Position numbers and translations under genes: made by a program. 64,000 bases of DNA from Acidobacteriota bacterium. Lineage in GTDB: Bacteria > Acidobacteriota > Blastocatellia > Pyrinomonadales > Pyrinomonadaceae. The notes beneath the pieces are model-generated. The model made no database searches, was not told where the DNA came from, and saw nothing but the letters and a program-made list of their open reading frames with translations. This document shows positions 8,295 to 18,679 of this stretch, piece after piece (position 1 is the stretch's first letter; the number at the start of each line of letters is the position of its first letter). The stretch lies in NCBI GenBank assembly GCA_019639135.1, contig JAHBSL010000013.1, positions 1 through 64,000 on the forward strand, given 5' to 3'.

Positions 8295-8731
8295 TTGGCC
8301 TGTTTCTTCGCGTCAGCGTTAGCGTTGGGAGGCGGTTCCGGCCGCGGCCGCGAAAGATCTTCGAAAGCAAATCTTTCCTTGAGGGCCTTCAATTGCGGCT
8401 CGGGAAGCCGGAAGTTCGAACCGAAGATGACGACCCGCCCCTCGTCCGATAATTTTACACGATTTATCTCCGGCGGCTTTTGTTCATTCAGATAACGCCG
8501 GTCGGCCTCGTCAAGCACGCCGCCGTCCTTTCGCCGAAAGACGTAAACGAACTCGAAATCGGCCGTTCGCATTGACTCGATATCGCGCTCGATCTGCGTC
8601 CGCTGCGGGCGTGTGTTCGCGGCCTCGGGTGAATTTGCATTCGTGTTGGCAAACCTCGGATGCGGCCCGCACGCTGCGAGAAAGATCACAGTGGCGAGGG
8701 CGGTCACGGCGATGCCAAGGTCAATTCGCAT
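8291..8731 (-). CDS. Predicted lipoprotein of unknown function
   Basis: The 146-residue product has a lipoprotein signal (MRIDLGIAVT..., lipobox LAAC, Cys21), an Asn/Ala-rich linker, a compact domain (about 45-125: FEFVYVFRRKDGG, INRVKLSDEGRVVIFGSN) and a Pro/Asn-rich tail. I recognise no family. The start at 8731 places the signal peptide at the true N-terminus; the frame stays open upstream to 8800, but the extra residues overlap the preceding gene and are unlikely. It overlaps the upstream membrane-protein gene by 11 bp and the downstream permease gene by four. Confidence 0.7.
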   Translation of the reverse strand: MRIDLGIAVTALATVIFLAACGPHPRFANTNANSPEAANTRPQRTQIERDIESMRTADFEFVYVFRRKDGGVLDEADRRYLNEQKPPEINRVKLSDEGRVVIFGSNFRLPEPQLKALKERFAFEDLSRPRPEPPPNANADAKKQAK

Positions 8732-10571
8732 TTGCCGGCGGTTCGTCCTCGATCTCGGCATTTGCATTGGCGTTTGCATCGAGCTTTCGTTCCTCTTCAT
8801 CGAGAATTCGCTTCTCCTCTTCCGTTTCGGGCTCGTCCTCTAGCTCGGTCGGGACGCCTTTCTCTTCGCGGATGCGGATTATCCTCGCCTCGTCGTCCTC
8901 GTAAACTATCTCGCCCCAGCCGCTGTCGAGCAGTTGTGCGATCATCGCCTCATTCTCGCGGGAATCGACAAAAACGTGCCGTGCACCGAACCGCTCGCGG
9001 ATCATCGGCCCGGCGTCCTCGACCTTGCCGGCGGTTATCTCGGTCAAAAGTATATAGAGTTCCGGGTCCTTTGAGTAGAGATAATTCGGGTCGAGGCCAT
9101 AAACGTACGAGTGCTTCGTGTTAAGGAAAAAGAGTTTCGGGAAATCGTCCCAATTGGCGTTGAAGATGCGTTCGCCCGCCGGGATGTTCTCCTTGCCGTT
9201 CTCGTCGAAGCCGGTCGCCCAGGCCATTGCACGCCGGTATCGCTCGTCCGCTTCATTGCCCTTGATGGTGCTCATCAGCCCGCCGTGGTCGATGCCGATC
9301 GCTTGCAGGCCGATCATATTGACGAGGAAATAGATGACCAGAACTGCACCCAGCGTCCAGACAAAGCCCTTCCGGACGCCGTCCCAGATGACTTCGCTTC
9401 GTGTCTTTACCGCGTCCAGATAGGGTTCGATGTCGCGGCGAAACTCGTTCGGAAGTTCGACGACCTGTTTGAAGTTGAAGGACTGCCAACTGAACGCCGC
9501 GAAGAGAATGGCAAATGGCGGAAAATACTCAGCAAAACGCTTTGAGCGAAACTGCGCCGCCAGCAGGATGGTGACAAAGACCAGGAAGAACGTCGCCTTT
9601 TCCGGGAGCTTACCGTTGCGCGGAGCCCAGAGGATATAACCGACTAGCATCGCCGTAAGCGCTACGGGGAAATGCGTGATCAGCTCCATTCCCGTATATG
9701 GATACCACTCGCCGCCGACCGCGACGGCAAAGTCGCTGCCGACCTTGAACTTCGTCACGAAATGCTCGTAAAAGAGCGTCAGGTTGTGCGGAAAATACGG
9801 GTTGATGATGTTGCCAAGGATCATTCCGCCGCCTGTGTAGGCAAGCGGCTGCCACTCGAGCTTTCGTTCGTTAAAGGCAATGATCGCCACCCAGATCATC
9901 GCCGCGATGAAGAGCAGCGGGAAGAGGCTGTACGTCCAGACAAAGGCGAACATCAGCGGCAGCAGCCAGACGTATTTGCGTTCAAAAAGAAGATAAATGC
10001 CCGCGATGGTGAAGATGATCGTAAGCGGCGGCGCCTTCGCCATGTTCATCCGGTAGAAGAACATATTGGCGCAGGTCATAATGGCGCCGAACCAGATCAG
10101 CGGGTAATCGACCTTGTAACGATGGAGCAGCCAATAGACCGAAACGATGGCGAGCGTTGCAAAAACGACGGCTCCGATCTTCGCAGCCATTACGGGCTCG
10201 AGGAACCAAAGAAACGGTATCTGCAAAAGGTGGAAAAGGAAGTGGTGGTCGTTGTATTGCTCGGGGCCGAGCACCGTTAGCGGCAGCCAGTCGAAGCTAG
10301 GCAGCCACTTGCCGGATGAGAGGCTTTCCCAGAGGAGCTGGCTCCAACGGATGTGGTAATAGCCGTCCCAATCGCCGCAGCAGATGGCATCGGTCCTGAA
10401 CTGCAGAAAGCTCATCACCATCGCCGAGGCTGCGAGGGCAAAGACGAGATAGACCATCCGCGTTGCGTCCTCGCTTTCGAGGTATTCGCGCCAACCGGTC
10501 CGGGCCGCTTCGGGCAAGGTTCCCTCGGCCGGCTCGCCGGCAAAGGTATCGTTTGGGTTCTGTTCTTCCAT
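8721..10571 (-). CDS. Polytopic membrane protein, GT-C glycosyltransferase-like
   Basis: A 616-residue protein with a soluble N-terminus, about ten to twelve hydrophobic helices, and a soluble C-terminal domain (from about 460) that ends in an acidic, Asn/Ala-rich tail. The first periplasmic loop has GDWDGYYHIRWSQLL, an acidic DxD-type motif like that of GT-C enzymes of the STT3/PMT type. This suggests a lipid-linked sugar transferase, but the match is by pattern only. The ATG at 10571 was preferred to a TTG at 10685. It heads a tightly overlapping operon with a lipoprotein, a PerM-type permease and a small membrane protein. Confidence 0.65.
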   Translation of the reverse strand: MEEQNPNDTFAGEPAEGTLPEAARTGWREYLESEDATRMVYLVFALAASAMVMSFLQFRTDAICCGDWDGYYHIRWSQLLWESLSSGKWLPSFDWLPLTVLGPEQYNDHHFLFHLLQIPFLWFLEPVMAAKIGAVVFATLAIVSVYWLLHRYKVDYPLIWFGAIMTCANMFFYRMNMAKAPPLTIIFTIAGIYLLFERKYVWLLPLMFAFVWTYSLFPLLFIAAMIWVAIIAFNERKLEWQPLAYTGGGMILGNIINPYFPHNLTLFYEHFVTKFKVGSDFAVAVGGEWYPYTGMELITHFPVALTAMLVGYILWAPRNGKLPEKATFFLVFVTILLAAQFRSKRFAEYFPPFAILFAAFSWQSFNFKQVVELPNEFRRDIEPYLDAVKTRSEVIWDGVRKGFVWTLGAVLVIYFLVNMIGLQAIGIDHGGLMSTIKGNEADERYRRAMAWATGFDENGKENIPAGERIFNANWDDFPKLFFLNTKHSYVYGLDPNYLYSKDPELYILLTEITAGKVEDAGPMIRERFGARHVFVDSRENEAMIAQLLDSGWGEIVYEDDEARIIRIREEKGVPTELEDEPETEEEKRILDEEERKLDANANANAEIEDEPPANAN

Positions 10572-10738
10572 TTGCAAAAGAAAGCCGTGCAGCAGGCCCC
10601 GGGCCCGCAGAATATTAAACAGAAAAGTTATCACGAAAGGACGGGCGAATTCTATCGTGTCAGGCCGTATTTGCCCGTTTGCCAAGTTGGCCGCTGGTTG
10701 CTTATCGCGGGGCCACTATCTAGAATCGGAGTTTTAGT

Positions 10739-11383
10739 ATGTACCCGAAAGGAAACCTGCTAATTCCGGCACCGCACGGGCAGCTTGAGGCTATTTTGAA
10801 AGAGCCTGCGGGCGAGCGCCGCGGCGTCGGCGTCGTTTGCCACCCGCATCCGCTCGGCGGCGGGACGATGCATAACAAGGTGGTCTTTCGGGCGGCGGCG
10901 GGGCTGCTTGATGCCGGGCTTGCGACGCTCCGGTTCAATTTTCGCGGCGTCGGAGCATCGACCGGTGTTCACTCGGAGATCCCCGGCGGAATGGAGGACA
11001 TCCGCACCGCCATCGACCACATGGCCGCCGAGTATCCGGGCGAGGATATGAGCCTCGCGGGTTTCTCGTTCGGTTCGCGAACCGGAATGGAGGTCGGGAA
11101 GGACGACCCGCGGGTCCGGCGGCTGATCAGCATCGGGACGCCGGTCGATAAATACGGCGATTATCAATTTTTGCTCGAGGTCCGCAAGCCGATACTTTTT
11201 GTCCACGGCGACCGCGATGAATTTGGCGAGCTTGATAACCTCCGGCGGCTCGTTGACGAAGTGGCAAAGGTGACCGATGCGGAACTTGTTTGGTTCAAGG
11301 ACTGCGGCCACTTTTTCGACGACCACCTCGACGAGCTCCGCTCCGCCATCCGCGACTGGACAAGGAGGAAGATCGCGGAATGA
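10739..11383 (+). CDS. Alpha/beta hydrolase
   Basis: A 214-residue alpha/beta hydrolase related to the dienelactone hydrolase/acyl-peptidase-like group. Visible: HPHPLGGGTMHNKVV after strand 3, LRFNFRGVGASTG, the nucleophile elbow GFSFGS (Ser near residue 109), the acid loop HGDRDEFG and the catalytic His in KDCGHFF. Cytosolic, no signal peptide. Substrate unknown. A TAGAAT -10 candidate (10721-10726) and a CGGAG ribosome site precede it; the gene is divergent from the membrane-protein operon. The last codons contain AAGGAGGA, the ribosome site of the overlapping next gene. Confidence 0.85.
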   Translation: MYPKGNLLIPAPHGQLEAILKEPAGERRGVGVVCHPHPLGGGTMHNKVVFRAAAGLLDAGLATLRFNFRGVGASTGVHSEIPGGMEDIRTAIDHMAAEYPGEDMSLAGFSFGSRTGMEVGKDDPRVRRLISIGTPVDKYGDYQFLLEVRKPILFVHGDRDEFGELDNLRRLVDEVAKVTDAELVWFKDCGHFFDDHLDELRSAIRDWTRRKIAE

Positions 11384-11763
11384 GTTCCTCGCTTAATGAA
11401 AATGAACTTTCGTATCGGGTGATCGGGGCCGCGATGGATATTCATCGGTCGCTTGGACCCGGGCTTCTGGAAAGCACGTATCAGGCCTGCTTGCTTTACA
11501 AGCTGCGGAAGAACGGGCTCTACGTTGAAAATCAGAAGCCAATGCCTTTGGTATTCGAAGAGGTCAACTTAGAGATCGGCTATCGCATCGACATGGTGGT
11601 CGAGAACAAACTGGTCATTGAAGTAAAGGCAGTTGAAGCCTTACATCCGATATTCGTAGCTCAGACGCTCACGTATCTTCGGTTGGGCGGTTACAAACTC
11701 GGACTGCTTATCAACTTTAATGTGGAACTGTTAAAGAATGTCATCAAGCGATTGATCATTTGA
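11380..11763 (+). CDS. GxxExxY protein (nuclease-like fold)
   Basis: A 127-residue member of the GxxExxY family, named for GPGLLESTY at about residues 26-34. It also has DMVVENKLVIEVKAVEAL, whose spaced acidic and Lys residues resemble a PD-(D/E)xK core. The function of the family is not established. It overlaps the hydrolase stop by four bases (ATGA), with a strong AAGGAGGA site 10-15 bases upstream. The region after it contains an inverted repeat, and genes of this family are often found among such intergenic repeats, so it may be an accessory insertion. Confidence 0.85.
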   Translation: MSSSLNENELSYRVIGAAMDIHRSLGPGLLESTYQACLLYKLRKNGLYVENQKPMPLVFEEVNLEIGYRIDMVVENKLVIEVKAVEALHPIFVAQTLTYLRLGGYKLGLLINFNVELLKNVIKRLII

Positions 11764-11822
11764 TTATCAGTAGGGTCTTGAGTTGTGAAGGGCAGTTAAA
11801 CGCAAAGGCCGCAAAGTTTGTG

Positions 11823-11888
11823 CACAAAGTTCTCAAAGAGCTGATCGACACTTCGTGCTCTTTGTGCAGATCCTTTGAGCACTTTGTG
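11823..11888. repeat. Inverted repeat of CACAAAG-type words
   Basis: Left arm CACAAAGTTCTCAAAG (11823-11838) and right arm CTTTGAGCACTTTGTG (11873-11888) are inverse copies with one mismatch in 16 bp. Inside is a further CTCTTTGTGCAG word. The flanking CGCAAAGGCCGCAAAG (11801-11816) belongs to the same word family. It probably forms a hairpin in RNA and may terminate transcription from the GxxExxY side, but there is no T-tract. The rest of 11764-11969 holds nothing else I can name. Confidence 0.5.
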
Positions 11889-11969
11889 TTTAAATTGCCT
11901 TGATGATCAATCAGGCAATGCAGCGTTGAGAAAGAATAAGTCGCAAGGCGTGTGCACAGAGATGTAACT

Positions 11970-12380
11970 ATGGATAGCGAAGAACTGAATGATCGATCGG
12001 TACCGATCCGCGATGCGGCGATACGGCTGACGATGATGCCGCGGGATACGAATGCCCACGGCACCGTCTTCGGCGGTGTGATATTGAGCTATATCGACGT
12101 CGCGGGAGCGGTCGAGGCCGGCCGGCATACGAGGCATGACCGATTTGTCACGGTCGCGATGAAAGAGGTCATCTTCCATGAGCCGGTCTTCATGGGCGAC
12201 CTGGTCAGTTTTTATGCCGAAACACTTCGGGTCGGGACGACCTCGATCACTATTCACGTGGTCGTCGAGGCAGAGCGGTACGGCAGCCTCGGCCAGAAAG
12301 TGAAGGTCACCGAGGCCGAGGTCATCTACGTCGCGATAAATCAAAATCGCGAAAAAATTAAGATCGGGAACAAGAACTAG
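11970..12380 (+). CDS. Acyl-CoA thioesterase (hotdog fold, YciA-like)
   Basis: A 136-residue hotdog-fold thioesterase of the YciA/BFIT type, which hydrolyses acyl-CoA to free acid and CoA in the cytosol. The active-site region NAHGTVFGGVILSYIDVAGA (near residue 31) matches the NxNGTxFGG...D pattern, and VTVAMKEVIFHEPVFMGDLV follows. The ATG at 11970 was chosen over a GTG at 11952. The next gene, a ferredoxin, is 25 bp downstream with no obvious functional link. Confidence 0.9.
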   Translation: MDSEELNDRSVPIRDAAIRLTMMPRDTNAHGTVFGGVILSYIDVAGAVEAGRHTRHDRFVTVAMKEVIFHEPVFMGDLVSFYAETLRVGTTSITIHVVVEAERYGSLGQKVKVTEAEVIYVAINQNREKIKIGNKN

Positions 12381-12405
12381 TTCAAAAAAGGGGAAACAGA
12401 AAAGA

Positions 12406-12738
12406 ATGCCAAAAGTAACTGCTGAAACTGCAACCGGAACGCTCGCCTTTGAATGCGAGGAAGGAAAGAAGCTTGTACTCTGCCTAGAGGACAACGCGGT
12501 CGATATTCTCCACCGCTGCGGCGGCAATGCCCGCTGCACGACCTGCCGCGTCGAGGTGCTCTCGGGCGATCCCGGCCCGATCGGCGAGCCAGAAAAGGCG
12601 ATACTCTCGACCAAGACCGACCTCGGCGATCACACCAGGCTTTCGTGCCAGGTGCGGCTTATGGACGACCTCCACGTCCGTGTCGTCCGCCAGGCAAGCG
12701 TCGAAGGCATCGATGCCGGCCCTCGCCCGGTTGATTGA
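12406..12738 (+). CDS. [2Fe-2S] ferredoxin
   Basis: A 110-residue plant/vertebrate-type [2Fe-2S] ferredoxin. The cluster cysteines are in HRCGGNARCTTCRVEV (Cys-x5-Cys-x2-Cys) with a fourth in RLSCQVR. A cytosolic one-electron carrier; the partner is not clear from the neighbours, a thioesterase upstream and superoxide dismutase downstream. GGGGAAACAG before the ATG is an acceptable ribosome site. Confidence 0.9.
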   Translation: MPKVTAETATGTLAFECEEGKKLVLCLEDNAVDILHRCGGNARCTTCRVEVLSGDPGPIGEPEKAILSTKTDLGDHTRLSCQVRLMDDLHVRVVRQASVEGIDAGPRPVD

Positions 12739-12781
12739 TGGCCGGCGGCGCATCCTTTCGGGGCCTCGGCGGCGAATCTGT

Positions 12782-12787
12782 TATACT
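12782..12787 (+). promoter_or_regulatory. Candidate -10 box for the sod gene
   Basis: TATACT, 35 bp before the superoxide dismutase ATG, is the best -10 in the 84-bp gap after the ferredoxin gene. A clear AAGGAG ribosome site follows at about 12809-12814. No strong -35. Confidence 0.35.
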
Positions 12788-12822
12788 AGGGATTCAGCTA
12801 TCATCAAGAAGGAGAAAGAACT

Positions 12823-13449
12823 ATGGGCCTTAACACTGTTTATAAAGCGCGGAGCTTTGACCTTAGTGACCTGACCGGCATTTCGAATGAGACGCTGGCA
12901 ATGCACTTTAAGCTCTACGAAGGATACGTAACCAACACGAACGTTCTCAATGAAAAGATCGCCGAACTCATCTCGGGCGGCGAACTCGATGCGACCAAAG
13001 CGGCCGCATTCTCGGAACTCCGCCGCCGCTACGGCTTTGAGTATAACGGCATGGTGCTTCACGAATATTATTTCGAGAACATGGTCAAGAATGGCACGGG
13101 CGACCCGAACAAGGACTCGGCGTTCTACAAAGCGGCCGAGGAGAGCTTCGGGAGCTACGAGGTCTGGAAGGCGGACTTCTTTGCCACCGGCAAGATGCGT
13201 GGCGTCGGCTGGGCCGCAACCTATCAGGACCCCTCGAACGGCGCCATCTCGAATCACTGGATCAATCTCCACGAGACGGGCAATGTCGCGGGATATAAGC
13301 CGATCCTGATAATGGACGTTTGGGAGCACGCCTTTATCAAGGACTACGCTCCGGCAGATCGCCCGAAATACATCGAGGCGTTCTTCTCGAACATCAACTG
13401 GGACACCGTAAGTTCGCGGCTCTCGACCGCCGGCGGAGCCTCGGCTTAG
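12823..13449 (+). CDS. sod: Superoxide dismutase, Fe/Mn family
   Basis: A 208-residue SodFM enzyme that converts superoxide to oxygen and hydrogen peroxide. Metal ligands are readable: His28 (AMHFKLYEGYV), His80 (MVLHEYYFENM), Asp165 and His169 (MDVWEHAF). Tyr35 is in the gate position. The usual HxxKHH stretch after the first ligand is HFKLY, so the second-sphere His pair is missing, and I cannot place the outer-sphere Gln that normally indicates Fe or Mn. It therefore belongs to a divergent SodFM subgroup. No signal peptide. A strong terminator follows. Confidence 0.93.
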   Translation: MGLNTVYKARSFDLSDLTGISNETLAMHFKLYEGYVTNTNVLNEKIAELISGGELDATKAAAFSELRRRYGFEYNGMVLHEYYFENMVKNGTGDPNKDSAFYKAAEESFGSYEVWKADFFATGKMRGVGWAATYQDPSNGAISNHWINLHETGNVAGYKPILIMDVWEHAFIKDYAPADRPKYIEAFFSNINWDTVSSRLSTAGGASA

Positions 13450-13468
13450 TTTGTTCGTCAGCTAGATT

Positions 13469-13507
13469 TGGTGCCGGTATTCCACGATGCCGGCACCATT
13501 TTTTTTG
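13469..13507 (+). terminator. Rho-independent terminator after sod
   Basis: A 12-bp stem (TGGTGCCGGTAT with ATGCCGGCACCA, one G-U pair), six-base loop and a run of eight T. It closes the superoxide dismutase transcript. The T-run merges into the TTGACA of the next promoter. Confidence 0.85.
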
Positions 13508-13540
13508 ACATCTGATGTGGTGATGCAATAGCATCAAGAT
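13505..13540 (+). promoter_or_regulatory. Promoter and operator of the vapBC module
   Basis: TTGACA (13505-13510) is a perfect -35. About 16 bp later CAATAG/AATAGC serves as a weak -10, which puts the start site at or just before the ATG at 13541. A perfect dyad GATGC-AATA-GCATC (13522-13535) covers the -10, the expected place for autorepression by the VapB product or the VapBC complex. Confidence 0.5.
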
Positions 13541-13777
13541 ATGAGGACGACGCTCGATATAGAAAGGGATGTGTTGATTGCTGCGAAGCAGATCGCGGAG
13601 CGTGAAGGAACGACCGCGGGAAAGATAATTTCTCGCCTTGCCCGCCTCGGCCTTACGAGGAAGTCAGAAGGGCAGACGGCAATAGAATACAGAAATGGGG
13701 TACCGTTGCTTCCTCGTCGCGATGTGATAGTGACGAACGAACTCGTCGATCAGATCCGGGAAGAGGAGGGCATTTAG
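13541..13777 (+). CDS. VapB-type ribbon-helix-helix antitoxin
   Basis: A 78-residue protein. MRTTLDIERDVLIAAKQIAEREGTT-type sequence forms the N-terminal ribbon-helix-helix DNA-binding segment, and a short C-terminal tail (PLLPRRDVIVTNELVDQIRE) would bind the toxin. It lies four bases before the PIN-domain gene, the standard antitoxin-first order. The dyad over its promoter fits autoregulation. Confidence 0.82.
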   Translation: MRTTLDIERDVLIAAKQIAEREGTTAGKIISRLARLGLTRKSEGQTAIEYRNGVPLLPRRDVIVTNELVDQIREEEGI

Positions 13778-13781
13778 ACAC

Positions 13782-14216
13782 TTGCGTTCTTTGCTTGATG
13801 TAAATTACCTCGTTGCTCTTCTCGATCCCCAGCACGCGTTTCATGATGCCGCTCACGAGGTGTGGCCCTTGATCGAAGGAAATGGGTGGGCGAGTTGTCC
13901 GATCACCGAGATCGGCACGATTCGGATAATTTCCGGGAGCAAGTATCCCGGTTCCAATAAGTTCACAATTCCCGACTTAGTGACTCGACTCAACGGCCTG
14001 ACTGCCCAAACTGACCACGAATTTTGGACGGAGCCTGTATCGATAATCAACGATCGAGAATTTGACCCAAGTATGATCGTCGGTTCGAAACAGATCACGG
14101 ATATTTATCTTCTTGGACTTGCCACTTACAAAAAAGCTAGACTGGTAACATTCGACAGGAAAATTCCGATTGGAGCTGTAAGAGCTGCGACGGCGTCGAA
14201 TTTAATGGTCATTTGA
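13782..14216 (+). CDS. VapC-type PIN-domain toxin
   Basis: A 144-residue PIN-domain RNase. Acidic active-site residues are visible: Asp6 in RSLLDVNYLVALLD, Glu in PITEIGTIRI (about 43), Asp in KQITDIYLLGLA (about 107) and Asp in VTFDRKI (about 124). Translation starts at a TTG with an AGGAGG ribosome site. The weaker start codon may help keep the toxin below the antitoxin level. All four acidic residues are kept, so the toxin is likely active. Upstream vapB is its partner. Confidence 0.85.
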   Translation: MRSLLDVNYLVALLDPQHAFHDAAHEVWPLIEGNGWASCPITEIGTIRIISGSKYPGSNKFTIPDLVTRLNGLTAQTDHEFWTEPVSIINDREFDPSMIVGSKQITDIYLLGLATYKKARLVTFDRKIPIGAVRAATASNLMVI

Positions 14217-14233
14217 TCGGGCGAACAAACATC

Positions 14234-15145
14234 ATGATCGAAGAAAAAGTGCTGGTTCAGAAGTTTTTGAACCGGAAAGGCAGAGAGAGGCTGAAGAAGC
14301 CCGATTGGCTCAAGATCAAGCTCGGCGACCCGACGAATCAGAACAAGGTCCTGAATCTGATCGACGGGCTCAATTTGCACACCGTCTGTCAAGAAGCGAA
14401 ATGCCCGAATATCTTTGAGTGCTGGACGGACAAGACCGCCACATTCATGCTCGGCGGCGACACCTGCACCCGGCACTGCGGCTTTTGTGCGGTCAATAAG
14501 GGAAAGCCGATGGACCTTGACCCGATGGAGCCTACACACGTTGCCGAGGCCGTGAAGCACCTTGAGCTCAAGCACGCAGTGATCACTTCGGTCAACCGCG
14601 ACGACCTGCCGGACGGCGGCTCGATGCATTGGGCGGAGACGATCCTCAAGGTCCGCGAGATTAACCCCGGCTGCAAGGTCGAGGTGCTGATCCCCGATTT
14701 CAACGGCGACGAGGACGCGCTCAATAACGTTCTCAAAGCCCGCCCCGACGTTCTCAATCACAACACGGAAACCATCGCCCGGCTTTACCGCCGCGTCCGG
14801 CCGGATGCGAAATATGATCAGACGCTTGAACTGCTCGAACGCTCGGCCCGCTGGCGCGATACGCATCAGCCCGCGATGAAGACAAAAAGCGGGATCATGG
14901 CCGGGCTCGGCGAGACCTTTGAAGAGGTCGTCGATCTGATGCGCGACCTCCGCAGCGTTTCGTGCGACATCATGACAATCGGCCAATACCTTCAGCCCTA
15001 CGAAAAGCGGCTGCCGGTCGAGCGTTACGTAACGCCTGAGGAATTTGCCGAATGGAAACGGATCGGGCTCGAAATGGGCTTCAAACATGTGGAATCATCA
15101 CCGCTGACGCGAAGCTCATACCACGCCCGCGAGCAGGCGGAGTAA
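14234..15145 (+). CDS. lipA: Lipoyl synthase
   Basis: Radical SAM enzyme that inserts two sulfurs into octanoyl groups on lipoyl domains. From the ATG at 14234 (303 aa) the auxiliary-cluster cysteines are 52, 57 and 63 (CQEAKCPNIFEC), the radical SAM cysteines 78, 82 and 85 (CTRHCGFC), and the C-terminal SSYHA carries the Ser that ligates the auxiliary cluster. Length is normal. The frame extends upstream to a TTG at 14213, which overlaps vapC and is less likely. No lipB is adjacent. Confidence 0.95.
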   Translation: MIEEKVLVQKFLNRKGRERLKKPDWLKIKLGDPTNQNKVLNLIDGLNLHTVCQEAKCPNIFECWTDKTATFMLGGDTCTRHCGFCAVNKGKPMDLDPMEPTHVAEAVKHLELKHAVITSVNRDDLPDGGSMHWAETILKVREINPGCKVEVLIPDFNGDEDALNNVLKARPDVLNHNTETIARLYRRVRPDAKYDQTLELLERSARWRDTHQPAMKTKSGIMAGLGETFEEVVDLMRDLRSVSCDIMTIGQYLQPYEKRLPVERYVTPEEFAEWKRIGLEMGFKHVESSPLTRSSYHAREQAE

Positions 15146-15166
15146 AATTCGGACGTCAAAAGGCGT

Positions 15167-15172
15167 TATAAT
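15167..15172 (+). promoter_or_regulatory. Consensus -10 box abutting an antitoxin start codon
   Basis: A perfect TATAAT ends six bases before the ATG at 15179, the same spacing as at 1388-1400. It predicts a leaderless transcript for the addiction module. No Shine-Dalgarno sequence before the ATG. Confidence 0.5.
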
Positions 15173-15178
15173 AAAAGA

Positions 15179-15403
15179 ATGGAAGTGCGTACGATCCCGG
15201 CAATCGAAGAAATGACCCCGGCTCAGCGAGTTGAGTTGATGGAGGAACTCTGGCGGGTGATGAGCAAGAGCCCGTCGGAAAGCGAGCCGCCGGCTTGGCA
15301 CCATACCGTTCTTGAGGAACGCAGGCAGGCTGTATTGAATGGCGAAGTTGAGTATCTTGATTTTGACGACGTAAAGAGCCGGCTCGAAGGTCTCATCAAG
15401 TGA
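15179..15403 (+). CDS. Addiction module antitoxin
   Basis: A 74-residue protein of the putative addiction-module component family that pairs with RelE/ParE toxins. The pattern is MTPAQRVELMEELWRVMSK at the N-terminal half, then PPAWHHTVLEERRQAVLNGE and an acidic end with LDFDDVKSRL. The toxin gene follows with a four-base GTGA overlap. Confidence 0.85.
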   Translation: MEVRTIPAIEEMTPAQRVELMEELWRVMSKSPSESEPPAWHHTVLEERRQAVLNGEVEYLDFDDVKSRLEGLIK

Positions 15404-15693
15404 AGATCAAGATACTCCCGCAGGCACAGGAAGATCTGCTTGGCGGGTATGATTTTTACGAAGAACGGCAAGCCGGGCTAGGGTCGAGGTTTCTGACGGA
15501 GCTTTTAGCTGAGATCGAGGGGTTAAGCATACAGGCAGGAATTCACCGGAGAGCATTCGACACTTATTACGTGAAACATGCTCGGCGATTTCCATATTCG
15601 ATCTACTATTTCATTGCATCCGAAACCGTAATGATAGACGCCGTTATTGACCAAAGGCGCGACCCGGATCTCATTACCGAACGGTTGAGCTGA
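15400..15693 (+). CDS. RelE/ParE-family toxin
   Basis: A 97-residue ParE/RelE-superfamily toxin: MKIKILPQAQEDLLGGYDFYEE start, LAEIEGLSIQAG middle, RRFPYSIYYFI beta-strand and VIDQRRDPDL C-terminal motif. It starts at GTG within the antitoxin stop (GTGA). By family it blocks gyrase (ParE) or cuts mRNA (RelE); the RFPYSIYY and late Arg pattern is closer to ParE. Confidence 0.85.
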   Translation: MKIKILPQAQEDLLGGYDFYEERQAGLGSRFLTELLAEIEGLSIQAGIHRRAFDTYYVKHARRFPYSIYYFIASETVMIDAVIDQRRDPDLITERLS

Positions 15694-15808
15694 GGTGCTT
15701 ATATCGCCGCGGTACGATGATCCGGCCGGCTAAGGGCGAACACAAGGTTCCGAGTACATTCGAAACTGTTCCAGGAAGATAGACGATTCGTATCATGAGG
15801 GAATAATT

Positions 15809-18586
<2,778 letters not shown>

Positions 18587-18613
18587 CTCTCAGTCGCGGG
18601 CAATAGAACGGCG

Positions 18614-18641
18614 AACGCGGTCCTCTCCGGGCCGCGTTTTT
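18614..18641 (+). terminator. Rho-independent terminator after the M16 gene
   Basis: Stem AACGCGG/CCGCGTT with an 11-base loop and a following T-run, 28 bp after the M16 stop. Confidence 0.75.
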
Positions 18642-18679
18642 CGCTTTATGGCGGTATGAATTAGAATTCGTTTGAGAAT

